DNA of 64,000 nucleotides from Blastococcus sp. LR1 (GTDB lineage Bacteria > Actinomycetota > Actinomycetes > Mycobacteriales > Geodermatophilaceae), in the NCBI RefSeq assembly GCF_020166105.1, contig NZ_JAIUJY010000001.1:248001-312000 (forward strand). The letters run 5' to 3'. The translations under genes were made by a program, and so were the position numbers. Below the pieces are notes generated by a model, which did no database searches, had not been told where the DNA came from, and saw only the letters and a list, made by a program, of their open reading frames with translations. How positions within the stretch are numbered: position 1 is the stretch's first letter; the number at the start of each line of letters is the position of its first letter. Positions 52,575 through 64,000 of this stretch are shown here, piece by piece.

Positions 52575-54041
52575 ATGACCACCACAGCCCGCCCCACCAC
52601 CGGCTTCGACGCCGCTGCCGCCTCCACGGCCTACCGCAGCGCCCTCGAGGTGATCGGCGCCGTCGAGCCGCGCGTCGCGGCCGCGATCAGCCAGGAGCTC
52701 ACCGACCAGCGCGAGTCGCTGAAGCTGATCGCCAGCGAGAACTACGCCAGCCCCGCCGTGCTGCTGACCATGGGCAACTGGTTCAGCGACAAGTACGCCG
52801 AGGGCACCGTCGGCCACCGCTTCTACGCCGGCTGCCAGAACGTCGACACGGTCGAGGCCCTGGCGGCCGAGCACGCCCGCGAGCTCTTCGGCGCCTCGCA
52901 CGCCTACGTGCAGCCGCACTCGGGCATCGACGCCAACCTCGTCGCCTTCTGGGCGGTGCTCGCCCAGCGCGTCGAGCTGCCGGCGCTGGAGAAGGCCGGC
53001 GTGAAGCACGTCAACGACCTCACCGACGCCGATTGGACGACGCTGCGGCACGCCCTGGGCGACCAGCGGATGCTCGGGATGTCGCTGGACGCCGGCGGCC
53101 ACCTCACCCACGGGTTCCGCCCGAACATCAGCGGCAAGATGTTCGAGCAGTCCTCCTACGGCACCGAGCCCGGGACCGGGCTGCTCGACTACGACGCGCT
53201 GCGGGCACGGGCGCGGGAGTTCCGGCCGCTCATCCTCATGGCCGGGTACTCCGCCTATCCGCGCCGGGTGAACTTCGCGACGATGCGCGAGATCGCCGAC
53301 GAGGTGGGCGCCACGCTCGTCGTCGACATGGCGCACTTCGCCGGGCTCGTGGCCGGCAAGGTGCTCACCGGCGACTTCGACCCGGTGCCGCACGCCCACG
53401 TCGTCACCAGCACCAGCCACAAGTCGCTGCGCGGACCGCGCGGCGGCTTCGTGCTCGCCCAGCCGGAGTTCGCCGACGCCGTCGACCGCGGCTGCCCCAT
53501 GGTGCTCGGCGGGCCGCTCCCCCACGTCATGGCCGCCAAGGCCGTCGCCTTCGCCGAGGCCCGCCGGCCGGAGTTCGCCGACTACGCCCGCGCGATCGCC
53601 GACAACGCCGTCGCCCTGGCCGAGGGGCTGGACCGCCGCGGCGTCCAGCTGGTCACCGGTGGAACCGACAACCACCTGGTGCTCCTGGACGTGAGCAGCT
53701 TCGGCCTCACCGGGCGGCAGGCCGAGTCCGCGCTGCTGGACGCCGGGATCGTCACCAACCGCAACGCCGTCCCGGCCGACCCGAACGGCGCCTGGTACAC
53801 CTCGGGCGTCCGGATCGGCACGCCGGCGCTGACCACGCGGGGCTTCGGGACCGAGGAGTTCGACCGGGTCGCGGAGCTCATCGCCGACGTCCTCGGGTCC
53901 ACCACGCCGGCCGCCACGAGCTCGGGCACCCCGTCCAAGGCCAAGTTCACCACCGCCGACGGCGTGGCGGACCGGACGCGGTCGGCCGCGGCAGAGCTGC
54001 TCGCCGACCACCCCCTCTACCCGGGGCTGGACCTGGCCTGA
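52575..54041 (+). CDS. glyA: Serine hydroxymethyltransferase (long form)
   Basis: PLP enzyme interconverting Ser and Gly with THF; 488 aa, longer than the common 420 because of an insertion (about 140-200) shared with the chlamydial/actinobacterial long form. [42 protein letters not shown] and the PLP lysine in [14 protein letters not shown] are visible. ATG 52575 has AGGAG 8 bases upstream. The ZTP riboswitch precedes it. Confidence 0.95.
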   Translation: MTTTARPTTGFDAAAASTAYRSALEVIGAVEPRVAAAISQELTDQRESLKLIASENYASPAVLLTMGNWFSDKYAEGTVGHRFYAGCQNVDTVEALAAEHARELFGASHAYVQPHSGIDANLVAFWAVLAQRVELPALEKAGVKHVNDLTDADWTTLRHALGDQRMLGMSLDAGGHLTHGFRPNISGKMFEQSSYGTEPGTGLLDYDALRARAREFRPLILMAGYSAYPRRVNFATMREIADEVGATLVVDMAHFAGLVAGKVLTGDFDPVPHAHVVTSTSHKSLRGPRGGFVLAQPEFADAVDRGCPMVLGGPLPHVMAAKAVAFAEARRPEFADYARAIADNAVALAEGLDRRGVQLVTGGTDNHLVLLDVSSFGLTGRQAESALLDAGIVTNRNAVPADPNGAWYTSGVRIGTPALTTRGFGTEEFDRVAELIADVLGSTTPAATSSGTPSKAKFTTADGVADRTRSAAAELLADHPLYPGLDLA

Positions 54042-54150
54042 CCCGCCCGCACCGGGGACCGACGTGACCCCCGCCACGAGTTCATCCGCACCACGGGCCA
54101 CGGCGGTCCCCCGTGCCGCGTGGTGGGGCGCTCCCTGGCGTCGGCGCTCC

Positions 54151-54156
54151 TACACT
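54151..54156 (+). promoter_or_regulatory. -10 element of a leaderless kinase transcript
   Basis: TACACT (TANNNT) ends 8 bases before GTG 54165 (6 before an overlapping out-of-frame GTG), placing +1 at or beside the start codon. No ribosome binding site is visible. -35 not recognisable. Confidence 0.45.
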
Positions 54157-54164
54157 CGGTCGGT

Positions 54165-56153
54165 GTGGACACTGCCGTGACCGACCCCGTGGTCGGCCTC
54201 CTCCTCGAGGGGCGCTATCGCCTCGAGGAGCGGCTCGCGCGCGGCGGCATGTCCACCGTCTACGCCGCCACGGACCTCCGGCTGCACAAGACCGTCGCCG
54301 TCAAGGTGATGGCCGAGCACCTGGCCCACGACCCGACGTTCGTCGACCGGTTCACCCGCGAGGCCCGCGCCGCCGCGATGCTGAGCCACCCGAACGTCGT
54401 CGGCGTCAGCGACCAGGGCAGCGACCAGGGCCTGGTCTTCCTGGTGATGGAACTGGTGCGGGGGCGGACCCTGCGCGACCTGCTGAGCGCCCGCGGCCGG
54501 CTGACCGTCGCGGAGGCGTTCGCCGTCCTCGAGCCCGTGCTCGGCGGGCTCACCGCCGCCCACCGGGCCGGCATTGTGCACCGCGACATCAAGCCCGAGA
54601 ACGTGCTGATCGGCGTCGACGGCGTCGTCAAGGTGGCCGACTTTGGCCTGGCGCGCGCCGTCGTGGGCACCGGGCAGACCAGCCAGACCGGCGGCGTCCT
54701 CATCGGCACCGTCGCCTACCTCTCCCCCGAGCAGCTCGAGCGCGGCCGCGCCGACGCCCGCTCGGACATCTACGCGGCCGGCATCGTGCTCTACGAGATG
54801 CTGACCGGACACCCGCCGTTCGGCGGCGACACCCCGCTGGCCGTGGCCTACCAGCACGTCCACCACGACGTCCCGGCTCCGTCGGCCGAGGTGCCCGGCC
54901 TCCCCTGGGCGGTCGACGAGCTCGTCGCCCGCACCACCCGGCGCGACCCGGCCGGCCGGCCGATCGACGCCGGCGCGTTCCTCGCCGAGCTCGACGACGT
55001 CCGCAGGGACCTCGGCATCGACCCGGTTCCGGTGCCCACCGGCCAGAGCGCCGGCCCGGGCACGCTGCGGCCGACCAACCGGCCGACCCGGCCGCGTCCC
55101 GGCGACCGGCACCCCAGCGACCCGGGCACCAAGGTGCTCGGCGGCCGCCCCGCCCGCGGCGGGAGCACGAGCATGCTGCCCGGCATGGGCGCCGGCCCCA
55201 CCACCGACGTCCAGGGCCGCCGGCCCGGCCCCGCGCGGCCGCGCCCGGGCGTGCCCGACCACATCCGCAAGCGCCGCGCCCGGCTCGCCATCGCCGTCGT
55301 CGCGCTGCTCGCGGTGACCGCCGGCGCGATCGGCTGGTGGTTCGGCGAGGGCCGCTGGACGAGCACTCCCGACCTGGTGGGCTCGGAACAGGCGGCCGCG
55401 ATCGACCTGCTGCAGAACGCCGGGCTCGACCCGGACTGCTGCGAGGAGGTCTGGAGCGAGGACGTCCCCGCCGGCACCGTGATGTCGACCGAGCCGGCGG
55501 CCGGCGCGGAGGTCATCCGGAGCACCGACGTGCGCCTCGTCGTCTCCAAGGGCAAGGAGCGCTACACCGTCTCCCCCGACCTCGTCTCGCTGCCCGTCGA
55601 GCAGGTGGAGACCCAGCTCGAGGACCTGCCGCTTCAGGTCACCCGCGGCCAGGACTACGACAACGAGATCCCGCCCGGCCACGTCATCCGCTTCGACCCC
55701 GCCGCCGGCACCGAGCTCAAGCGCGACCAGGTCGTCACCGTCGTGGTCAGCCAGGGCCGGGCGCCGGTCGCCGTCCCCGACGTCACCGGACAGTCCCCCG
55801 AGCAGGCGACCAAGAACCTCCAGGACCTCGGCTTCACCGTGGAGCGGGTTCCGGACGGGCGCAGCGCCGCGGTGGACAAGGGCGAGGTCATGGCCATCGA
55901 CCCCGGGCCCGCGGCCGGCCGGATCCCCTTCGGCAGCACGGTGAAGATCCAGGTGTCGGCGGGCGTTCCGCTCGTCGCCGTCCCCGACGTCGTCGGCAGG
56001 AGCGGTGACGAGGCGACGGCGATCCTGAAGGCCGCCGGCCTCAAGGTCGAGGCCACCCGCTTCTTCGGCAACAGCGTGCTCCGGCAGAGCCCGGCGGCCG
56101 GCGAAGAGGTCGAGCAGGGCACGTCCGTCACCATCCTCCTGACCTTCGGATAG
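54165..56153 (+). CDS. Ser/Thr protein kinase with four PASTA domains
   Basis: PknB/StkP-like membrane kinase of 662 aa. The N-terminal Hanks kinase domain (about 10-275) has LARGGMSTVYAATD, K47 in VAVKVM, HRDIKPENV (about 138), VADFGLA (about 157) and GTVAYLSPEQL. A Pro-rich linker leads to one transmembrane helix (about 373-393) and four extracellular PASTA repeats (about 400-662). PASTA domains sense muropeptide or lipid II. It sits where M. tuberculosis has pknL, but PknL lacks PASTA. GTG 54165; GTG 54177 is an alternative. Confidence 0.92.
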   Translation: MDTAVTDPVVGLLLEGRYRLEERLARGGMSTVYAATDLRLHKTVAVKVMAEHLAHDPTFVDRFTREARAAAMLSHPNVVGVSDQGSDQGLVFLVMELVRGRTLRDLLSARGRLTVAEAFAVLEPVLGGLTAAHRAGIVHRDIKPENVLIGVDGVVKVADFGLARAVVGTGQTSQTGGVLIGTVAYLSPEQLERGRADARSDIYAAGIVLYEMLTGHPPFGGDTPLAVAYQHVHHDVPAPSAEVPGLPWAVDELVARTTRRDPAGRPIDAGAFLAELDDVRRDLGIDPVPVPTGQSAGPGTLRPTNRPTRPRPGDRHPSDPGTKVLGGRPARGGSTSMLPGMGAGPTTDVQGRRPGPARPRPGVPDHIRKRRARLAIAVVALLAVTAGAIGWWFGEGRWTSTPDLVGSEQAAAIDLLQNAGLDPDCCEEVWSEDVPAGTVMSTEPAAGAEVIRSTDVRLVVSKGKERYTVSPDLVSLPVEQVETQLEDLPLQVTRGQDYDNEIPPGHVIRFDPAAGTELKRDQVVTVVVSQGRAPVAVPDVTGQSPEQATKNLQDLGFTVERVPDGRSAAVDKGEVMAIDPGPAAGRIPFGSTVKIQVSAGVPLVAVPDVVGRSGDEATAILKAAGLKVEATRFFGNSVLRQSPAAGEEVEQGTSVTILLTFG

Positions 56154-56166
56154 GCACCTCTCCCCT

Positions 56167-57084
56167 TTGTCGAACAGCACTGCCGCGCCGGCCGTCGGCG
56201 CGCACATCCAGATCAAGGGCGGGCTGGCCAAGGGCGGTCTCGTCTACACCGACGCCGTCGCCGCCCGCGCCGTCCAGGTGTTCGTCGGCAACCCGCGCGG
56301 CTGGAAGCTGACCGACGGCGACCCGAAGCAGGACGCGCTCTTCACCTCCGGCTGCACCGAGCGGGGCGTGCCCTCCTTCATCCACACGCCGTTCCTGGTG
56401 AACGTCGGCTCCCCCACCGAGGCGACCGTCGAGCAGTCGATCGCCTCCATCGCGCACAACCTTCGCCGCGGTGCGCAGCTGGGCTGCGACGGCGTCGTCG
56501 TCCACGGGGGCTCCGCGGTGGGCGAGGACCGCTACGAGGAGGCGCTGCGCCAGCTGCACGAGCGGCTGCTGCCGGTGCTGGAGGCCGCCGACCCCGACGG
56601 CCCGCGGCTGCTCATCGAGCCCACCGCCGGCGGCGGCAAGGCGCTGGCCGCCACGGTCCAGGACCTCGGCCCCTACTTCGCCGCGCTCGAGCAGCACCCG
56701 CTGGTCGGCGTCTGCTTCGACACCTGCCACGCCTGGGCAGCCGGGCACGACCTCGCCGTCCCCGGTGGGATGAGCGCCACCCTCGACGCCCTGGAGGCCA
56801 CGGTCGGCCCGGGCCGGCTCGGGCTGGTGCACGTCAACGACTCGCTCGACGGCTGCGGCTCCAAGCGTGACCGGCACACGACCATCGGCGAGGGAACGAT
56901 CGGCTCCGGGCCCTACGGCACCGGCCCGTTCGCCGAGCTGCTGAAACACCGCACCACGGCGGGCGTGGCGATGGTCGTGGAGACGCCGAGCGAGCGCGAC
57001 GGCGACCCCTGCGGCGGCCACGCCGCGGACATCAAGCTGCTCAACTCGCTGATCGGCGATCCCGCGGGCGACCTCCTCGCCTGA
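56167..57084 (+). CDS. nfo: Deoxyribonuclease IV (AP endonuclease family 2)
   Basis: Zinc TIM-barrel endonuclease for abasic sites; 305 aa. VGAHIQIKGGLAKG, SFIHTPFLVNVGSP, VCFDTCHAWAAGHD and VHVNDSLDGCGSKRDRHTTIGEG supply the metal ligands. The start is TTG 56167, the only initiator that gives the full N-terminus; the ribosome site is weak. It follows the kinase by 13 bases and may be in the same transcript. Confidence 0.92.
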   Translation: MSNSTAAPAVGAHIQIKGGLAKGGLVYTDAVAARAVQVFVGNPRGWKLTDGDPKQDALFTSGCTERGVPSFIHTPFLVNVGSPTEATVEQSIASIAHNLRRGAQLGCDGVVVHGGSAVGEDRYEEALRQLHERLLPVLEAADPDGPRLLIEPTAGGGKALAATVQDLGPYFAALEQHPLVGVCFDTCHAWAAGHDLAVPGGMSATLDALEATVGPGRLGLVHVNDSLDGCGSKRDRHTTIGEGTIGSGPYGTGPFAELLKHRTTAGVAMVVETPSERDGDPCGGHAADIKLLNSLIGDPAGDLLA

Positions 57085-57085
57085 G

Positions 57086-57098
57086 GGGCGACACGCCC
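57086..57098 (+). terminator. Short hairpin after nfo
   Basis: GGGCG-ACA-CGCCC directly follows the nfo stop. Short stem, no U tract. Confidence 0.3.
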
Positions 57099-57226
57099 GG
57101 GCGCGGGCGAACCGCCGCACTCACCTGCCTTTCGGTAACGGGCCATTCCGTTCCGCGGGCCGATGGGCTTCACTCTGCGAACCCGCGCCGTTACAGCTGG
57201 CGGCGACCGGTGGACGAGGAGAACCC

Positions 57227-58393
<1,167 letters not shown>

Positions 58394-58398
58394 CCTCA

Positions 58399-58413
58399 CG
58401 ACGCACGGCGTCG
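58399..58413. terminator. Hairpin between convergent protease and GGDEF-EAL genes
   Basis: CGACGC-ACG-GCGTCG, a perfect 6-bp stem in the 24-bp gap between the two stop codons. Confidence 0.45.
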
Positions 58414-58417
58414 GGAG

Positions 58418-60601
58418 TCAGCGCGCCCCACTCCCGGCTCCTGCCGTCAGCAGCGCGTAGACCTCCTCGCACGGCTTCGGTCTGGCCAGTCCGAAGCCCT
58501 GGCCGTGGGTGACCTCCAGGTCGAACAGCAGGCTCCGCTGGTCCGCGGTCTCGATGCCCTCCGCGACGACGTCGGCCCCCAGGTCCCGGCCCAGGGTCGC
58601 CACCGCGCGGACGATGGCCCGCGCCCGCGGGTCCTGGTCGAGGCGGCTGACGAAGGACCGGTCGATCTTGATGGCGTCCGGCGCGAAGTCGCTCAGGTAG
58701 GCCAGCGAGCTGTAGCCCGTGCCGAAGTCGTCGAGCAGCACCCGCACGCCGGCGTCCCGGGCCGCGTCGAGGATCCGCCGGGCCGCGTGCGGATCCCGGA
58801 GGAACACGCCCTCGGTGATCTCGATCCCCACGGTCCCGGCCGGGAGGCCGGTCGCCCCGACCAGCGCCTCGAGGGCGAGGAGGAACTGCGGGTCGTCGAG
58901 CTGGACCGGGCTCACGTTGACCGTGAAGCCGATCGGCCGGCCGTCGCACCGGAGGCCGCGGTCCTGCCAGTCCCGGGCCACCTCCAGTGCCTGCCGCAGG
59001 ACGAGCTCCCCCAGCGGCCGGATGAGACCCAGCTGCTCGGCGATCGGGACGAACTCCGCCGGCGGCATCTCGCCGAGCCTGGGATGCGTCCAGCGCAGCA
59101 GCGTCTCGACCGCCGTGAACGCACCCGACCGCAGGTCGGCGATGGGCTGGTAGACGAGGTGGAAGCCACCGTCGGCGACCGCGCTCCGCAGCTCGTGCTC
59201 GAGCTCGAGGCGGCGCGCGGAGGAGTGCCGCGCCGCGTCGTCGTAGACCGCGGTGCCCCCGCGTCGACGTGCCTTGGCCCCGTACATGGCGGTGTCGGCC
59301 TCCCGCAGCAGCTCGGCCGCGTGGCTCCTCGCCCACTCCCCCGAGAGCTGTGCCGCCGGGTCGGGGGCGTCGCCCACCCGGGACCCGGCCAGGGCGATGC
59401 CGATGCTCCCGGTCACGAAGACCTCGGCCGGTCCGATCCGGTACGGGCGCTCCCAGATCCGTCCGAGCCGCTCGGCGACCGCCTCGGCCTCGGCGACGCC
59501 GTGCACGTCGTCGGCGATGATCATGAACTCGTCGCCGCCCAGCCGGGCCACCGTGTCCTGGGGGCGGACGCCGGCGCTCAGGCGTGCCCCGAGCTCCTGG
59601 AGCAGGAGGTCGCCGGCGGCGTGGCCGTGCACATCGTTGATCTGCTTGAACTGGTCCAGGTCGACGAGCAGGACGGCCAGCCCCCGGCTGGTGCGGCGGC
59701 TCAGCGACTGGGCCAGCCGGTCGAGGCCGAGGGCCCGGTTGGGCAGCCCGGTCAGCGGATCGTGCAGGGCGGCGTGCTCGGTGCGGTTCAACTCGGCGAG
59801 CCGGTCCTGGGCCGCCGTGGTCATCGAGGTCAGGGTGGTCAGCATGGCCAGGTCGGCGCCGGTCGCCTGCCAGGGGAAGCGCGGTCGCGGCAGGTACCAC
59901 GCGGGACTGGACGGGTCCCCCGGGCGCAACGGCACCGCGACCTGCCGGTCGGGGTCGGGCCCCGGCGACGAGGCCACCGGTCCGCCGGCCAACTGCTCGG
60001 CCACCGTGTGCGCGTCGGCGAGCAGGTCCTCCTCGGCCACCGTCGTCAGTGCCCGGGCACCGAACCCGGCCAGCACCCGCTGGCGCAGCGCCGCGCGACG
60101 GGCCCGGGTCGCGAGGATCCCCAGGGCTGCGGCCGCGACGACCTGCGTGCTCAGGATCAGCCCCACCCGGGCCACCTCGACGTTGCCGGCCAGGTCCGGT
60201 CGGGTGAAGGCCTCGACCGTGACGATGCACGCGAGGACCCACCCCGAGTGCAGGACCGCGCGCCGCAGCGGCAGCACGATGAAGGCCGGCGGGAAGGCCC
60301 AGATCAGGTAGGAGAAGAACGGCCCGGCGTTGATCAGCTGCCCGAGCACGTAGGCCACCCCGCACAGGGCGACCGCGTAGACGGCGAGGACGACCTGCAC
60401 CGCGGCGACGCTCGCCCGCCGGCGGCGCCCCAGGAGCAGGGGCACCCCGACGGCCATGCCTGCGGCACTGCACGCGAGGAGCACGGCCGACTGTCCGGTC
60501 GAAGGGACGGCGAACAGCGCCCAGAACAGCGCCGAGGCCGGGCCGAAGCAGAGCGCGCTACCGACGAAGAACTCGTCGAGCCGGCTGACGCGTCGATCCA
60601 C
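58418..60601 (-). CDS. Membrane GGDEF-EAL cyclic di-GMP protein
   Basis: It is 727 aa. The N-terminal half has about six transmembrane helices (15-165). The GGDEF domain (about 280-430) has an intact active site RLGGDEF, with an extra loop of about 25 residues before the end. The EAL domain (about 475-715) reads ETLLRW in place of EALLRW but keeps NVSP, EITEG, DDFGTGYSS, KIDRSF, AEGIET and GQG, so both activities are possible. GTG 60601. Confidence 0.93.
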   Translation of the reverse strand: MDRRVSRLDEFFVGSALCFGPASALFWALFAVPSTGQSAVLLACSAAGMAVGVPLLLGRRRRASVAAVQVVLAVYAVALCGVAYVLGQLINAGPFFSYLIWAFPPAFIVLPLRRAVLHSGWVLACIVTVEAFTRPDLAGNVEVARVGLILSTQVVAAAALGILATRARRAALRQRVLAGFGARALTTVAEEDLLADAHTVAEQLAGGPVASSPGPDPDRQVAVPLRPGDPSSPAWYLPRPRFPWQATGADLAMLTTLTSMTTAAQDRLAELNRTEHAALHDPLTGLPNRALGLDRLAQSLSRRTSRGLAVLLVDLDQFKQINDVHGHAAGDLLLQELGARLSAGVRPQDTVARLGGDEFMIIADDVHGVAEAEAVAERLGRIWERPYRIGPAEVFVTGSIGIALAGSRVGDAPDPAAQLSGEWARSHAAELLREADTAMYGAKARRRGGTAVYDDAARHSSARRLELEHELRSAVADGGFHLVYQPIADLRSGAFTAVETLLRWTHPRLGEMPPAEFVPIAEQLGLIRPLGELVLRQALEVARDWQDRGLRCDGRPIGFTVNVSPVQLDDPQFLLALEALVGATGLPAGTVGIEITEGVFLRDPHAARRILDAARDAGVRVLLDDFGTGYSSLAYLSDFAPDAIKIDRSFVSRLDQDPRARAIVRAVATLGRDLGADVVAEGIETADQRSLLFDLEVTHGQGFGLARPKPCEEVYALLTAGAGSGAR

Positions 60602-60761
60602 GGCGTCAGGCCCGCGGGCCGCTGCTGCGGGCCGGCAGTTCCGCCGCGCGGTCTCCTCCGGGGACCGTCGGCGGCCGGATCTGCATCCCGCGATTGTGCG
60701 CGCGCCACCCGGGCGGGGCCACCGACGTCCCGCCCCGCACCCCGCCGGGCCGCCCGCCGGA

Positions 60762-63145
<2,384 letters not shown>

Positions 63146-63150
63146 TCAGA

Positions 63151-63162
63151 GAGACGCGTCTC
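63151..63162. promoter_or_regulatory. 12-bp palindrome upstream of the DAHP synthase gene
   Basis: GAGACGCGTCTC is a perfect palindrome 36 bases before the GTG. It may be an operator; nothing else supports this. Confidence 0.25.
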
Positions 63163-63344
63163 ACCCGCGGATCCGACCCCCGGGCCCGCTTACAACGTGT
63201 AGTCGCTCTATCACTGTGCAACACCAGTCACATCTCATGACGAAGCGGTCACGAACGGTCGGTTCGGTACCGGATCAGCTTCGGCCTGCCGAGACAGCCT
63301 GAGAGCAGTGGCACCGGATCGCTGCAGTCGACGGAAGGCCGAAC

Positions 63345-64000
63345 ATGAGCTCGACGAACCTGCCCACCTGGGCGGTTGCTTCGCATTGGGGCATCCGCAC
63401 CAAGGTCGTCGCGCTCGCGGTGACGAGCGTCGCCGTCACGGGCGTCGCGATGGGCGGCGTCAGCGCGTGGCAGAGCCAGGGCTTCGCCGACGACGCCGCC
63501 CGCGACCTGGACGCCCTGGTCGCCGAGGACATCACCCGCACCGCCGACGGCGTCTACAACGTCGTCGCCACCCAGGGCGCCTCCACCTCGGCGAAGGTCG
63601 ACTCCGACCTCGCCGTCGCCCAGTACGTCGTCGGCCAGTCCGGCGGGATCCAGCTGGACCCGGGTACCTCCGTCGCCTGGGACGCGAAGAACCAGCTGAC
63701 CAGCGAGGTCACGCCGGTCACCATGCCCCGGATGCTCGCCGGCAGCCAGTGGCTCGGGAAGAACAGCGACGTCAACGCGGCGACGCCGGTCGTCGACACC
63801 ATCAAGGCGATGGTCGGTGGCACCGCGACCATCTTCCAGAAGACGCCGGAGGGGAACATGCTCCGCGTCGCCACCAACGTGGTGGCCGCCACCGGCGCGC
63901 GCGCCATCGGCACCTACATCCCCGCCGTGAACCCTGACGGCAAGCCCAACCCGGTCGTCTCCACCGTCAGCGGCGGCCAGACCTACCGCGGCAACGCGCT
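63345..64000 (+). CDS. Methyl-accepting chemotaxis protein, N-terminal part
   Basis: The first 218 codons are present and the gene continues past the right edge. A basic segment and transmembrane helix (about 20-42) lead to an extracytoplasmic Cache_3/Cache_2-type sensor: TADGVYNVVATQGA, GTATIFQKTPEGNMLRVATNV and NPVVSTVSGGQTYRGNA are the family pattern. HAMP and signalling domains should follow outside. ATG 63345 has GGAAGG 6 bases upstream. It suggests a motile organism. Confidence 0.85.
   Translation, partial: MSSTNLPTWAVASHWGIRTKVVALAVTSVAVTGVAMGGVSAWQSQGFADDAARDLDALVAEDITRTADGVYNVVATQGASTSAKVDSDLAVAQYVVGQSGGIQLDPGTSVAWDAKNQLTSEVTPVTMPRMLAGSQWLGKNSDVNAATPVVDTIKAMVGGTATIFQKTPEGNMLRVATNVVAATGARAIGTYIPAVNPDGKPNPVVSTVSGGQTYRGNA

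Noticed and set aside
57130-57200. Operator made of AACGG-N6-CCGTT upstream of the protease gene
   Set aside because: Five-base arms are expected by chance in this composition and no promoter could be placed relative to them.
58900-59110. Degenerate, inactive EAL domain because of ETL for EAL
   Set aside because: The Glu is kept and all other metal and catalytic motifs are present, so inactivity cannot be claimed.

Overview
The window is about 64 kb of very GC-rich actinobacterial chromosome. Third codon positions are almost all G/C, GTG starts are common, and many neighbouring genes overlap by 4 bases (ATGA/GTGA). Gene content and order follow the Mycobacterium tuberculosis interval Rv2148c-Rv2178c: yggS, yfiH, ftsZ to mraZ, a DUF3040 gene, a metF-like gene, a prenyl synthase, an Rv2175c-like regulator, a Ser/Thr kinase and a class II DAHP synthase. 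The carotenoid genes, the SOS-type boxes and the DUF222/HNH gene fit a pigmented soil or rock actinomycete. Geodermatophilaceae (Blastococcus, Geodermatophilus, Modestobacter) is my best guess; this is inference, since there is no rRNA in the window.

Region 1 (1-17.85 kb, minus strand) is the division and cell-wall (dcw) cluster, transcribed mraZ, rsmH, ftsL-like, ftsI, murE, murF, mraY, murD, ftsW, murG, murC, ftsQ, ftsZ, pgeF, yggS. Most junctions are overlapping stop/start codons. Three are not: mraZ-rsmH (455 bp with two hairpins and a helically phased TGGG array), ftsI-murE (a perfect 10-bp hairpin followed by a -10-like element) and ftsQ-ftsZ (380 bp). Upstream of mraZ there are five GTGG elements at exactly 10-bp spacing, which match the known MraZ operator design.

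Region 2 (17.8-28.8 kb) holds a MoxR-DUF58-transglutaminase operon, a DUF3040 membrane protein and SOS-controlled dinB. Divergent from dinB is a tightly coupled trio: a tiny XGAD-repeat acidic protein, a JmjC/cupin 2-oxoglutarate oxygenase that appears to start at CTG, and a sucrase/ferredoxin-like Fe-S protein. A phosphodiesterase-like gene and a methyltransferase follow.

Region 3 (28.8-37 kb) carries a VOC protein, an SGNH hydrolase, a DUF222/HNH nuclease gene with a PafBC-type damage promoter, and an SOS operon DUF6504 - SAV_6107-like - dnaE2.

Region 4 (37-51 kb) carries two carotenoid loci. One has a CrtI/CrtO-like oxidoreductase, a CruF-like hydratase and a CruG-like glycosyltransferase. 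The other has crtE, crtI, crtB and convergent crtYc/crtYd. Between them lie adenosine kinase, a CDP-alcohol transferase, a lipase and metF. Together the loci suggest a hydroxylated, glycosylated monocyclic C40 pigment.

Region 5 (51-64 kb) has an Rv2175c-like regulator, an alpha-hydroxy-acid oxidase, a ZTP riboswitch in front of glyA, a PASTA kinase, endonuclease IV, a secreted subtilase, a GGDEF-EAL protein, threonine aldolase, DAHP synthase and the start of a chemoreceptor cut by the window edge. Several convergent gene pairs end in long perfect inverted repeats that lie on or beside their stop codons.
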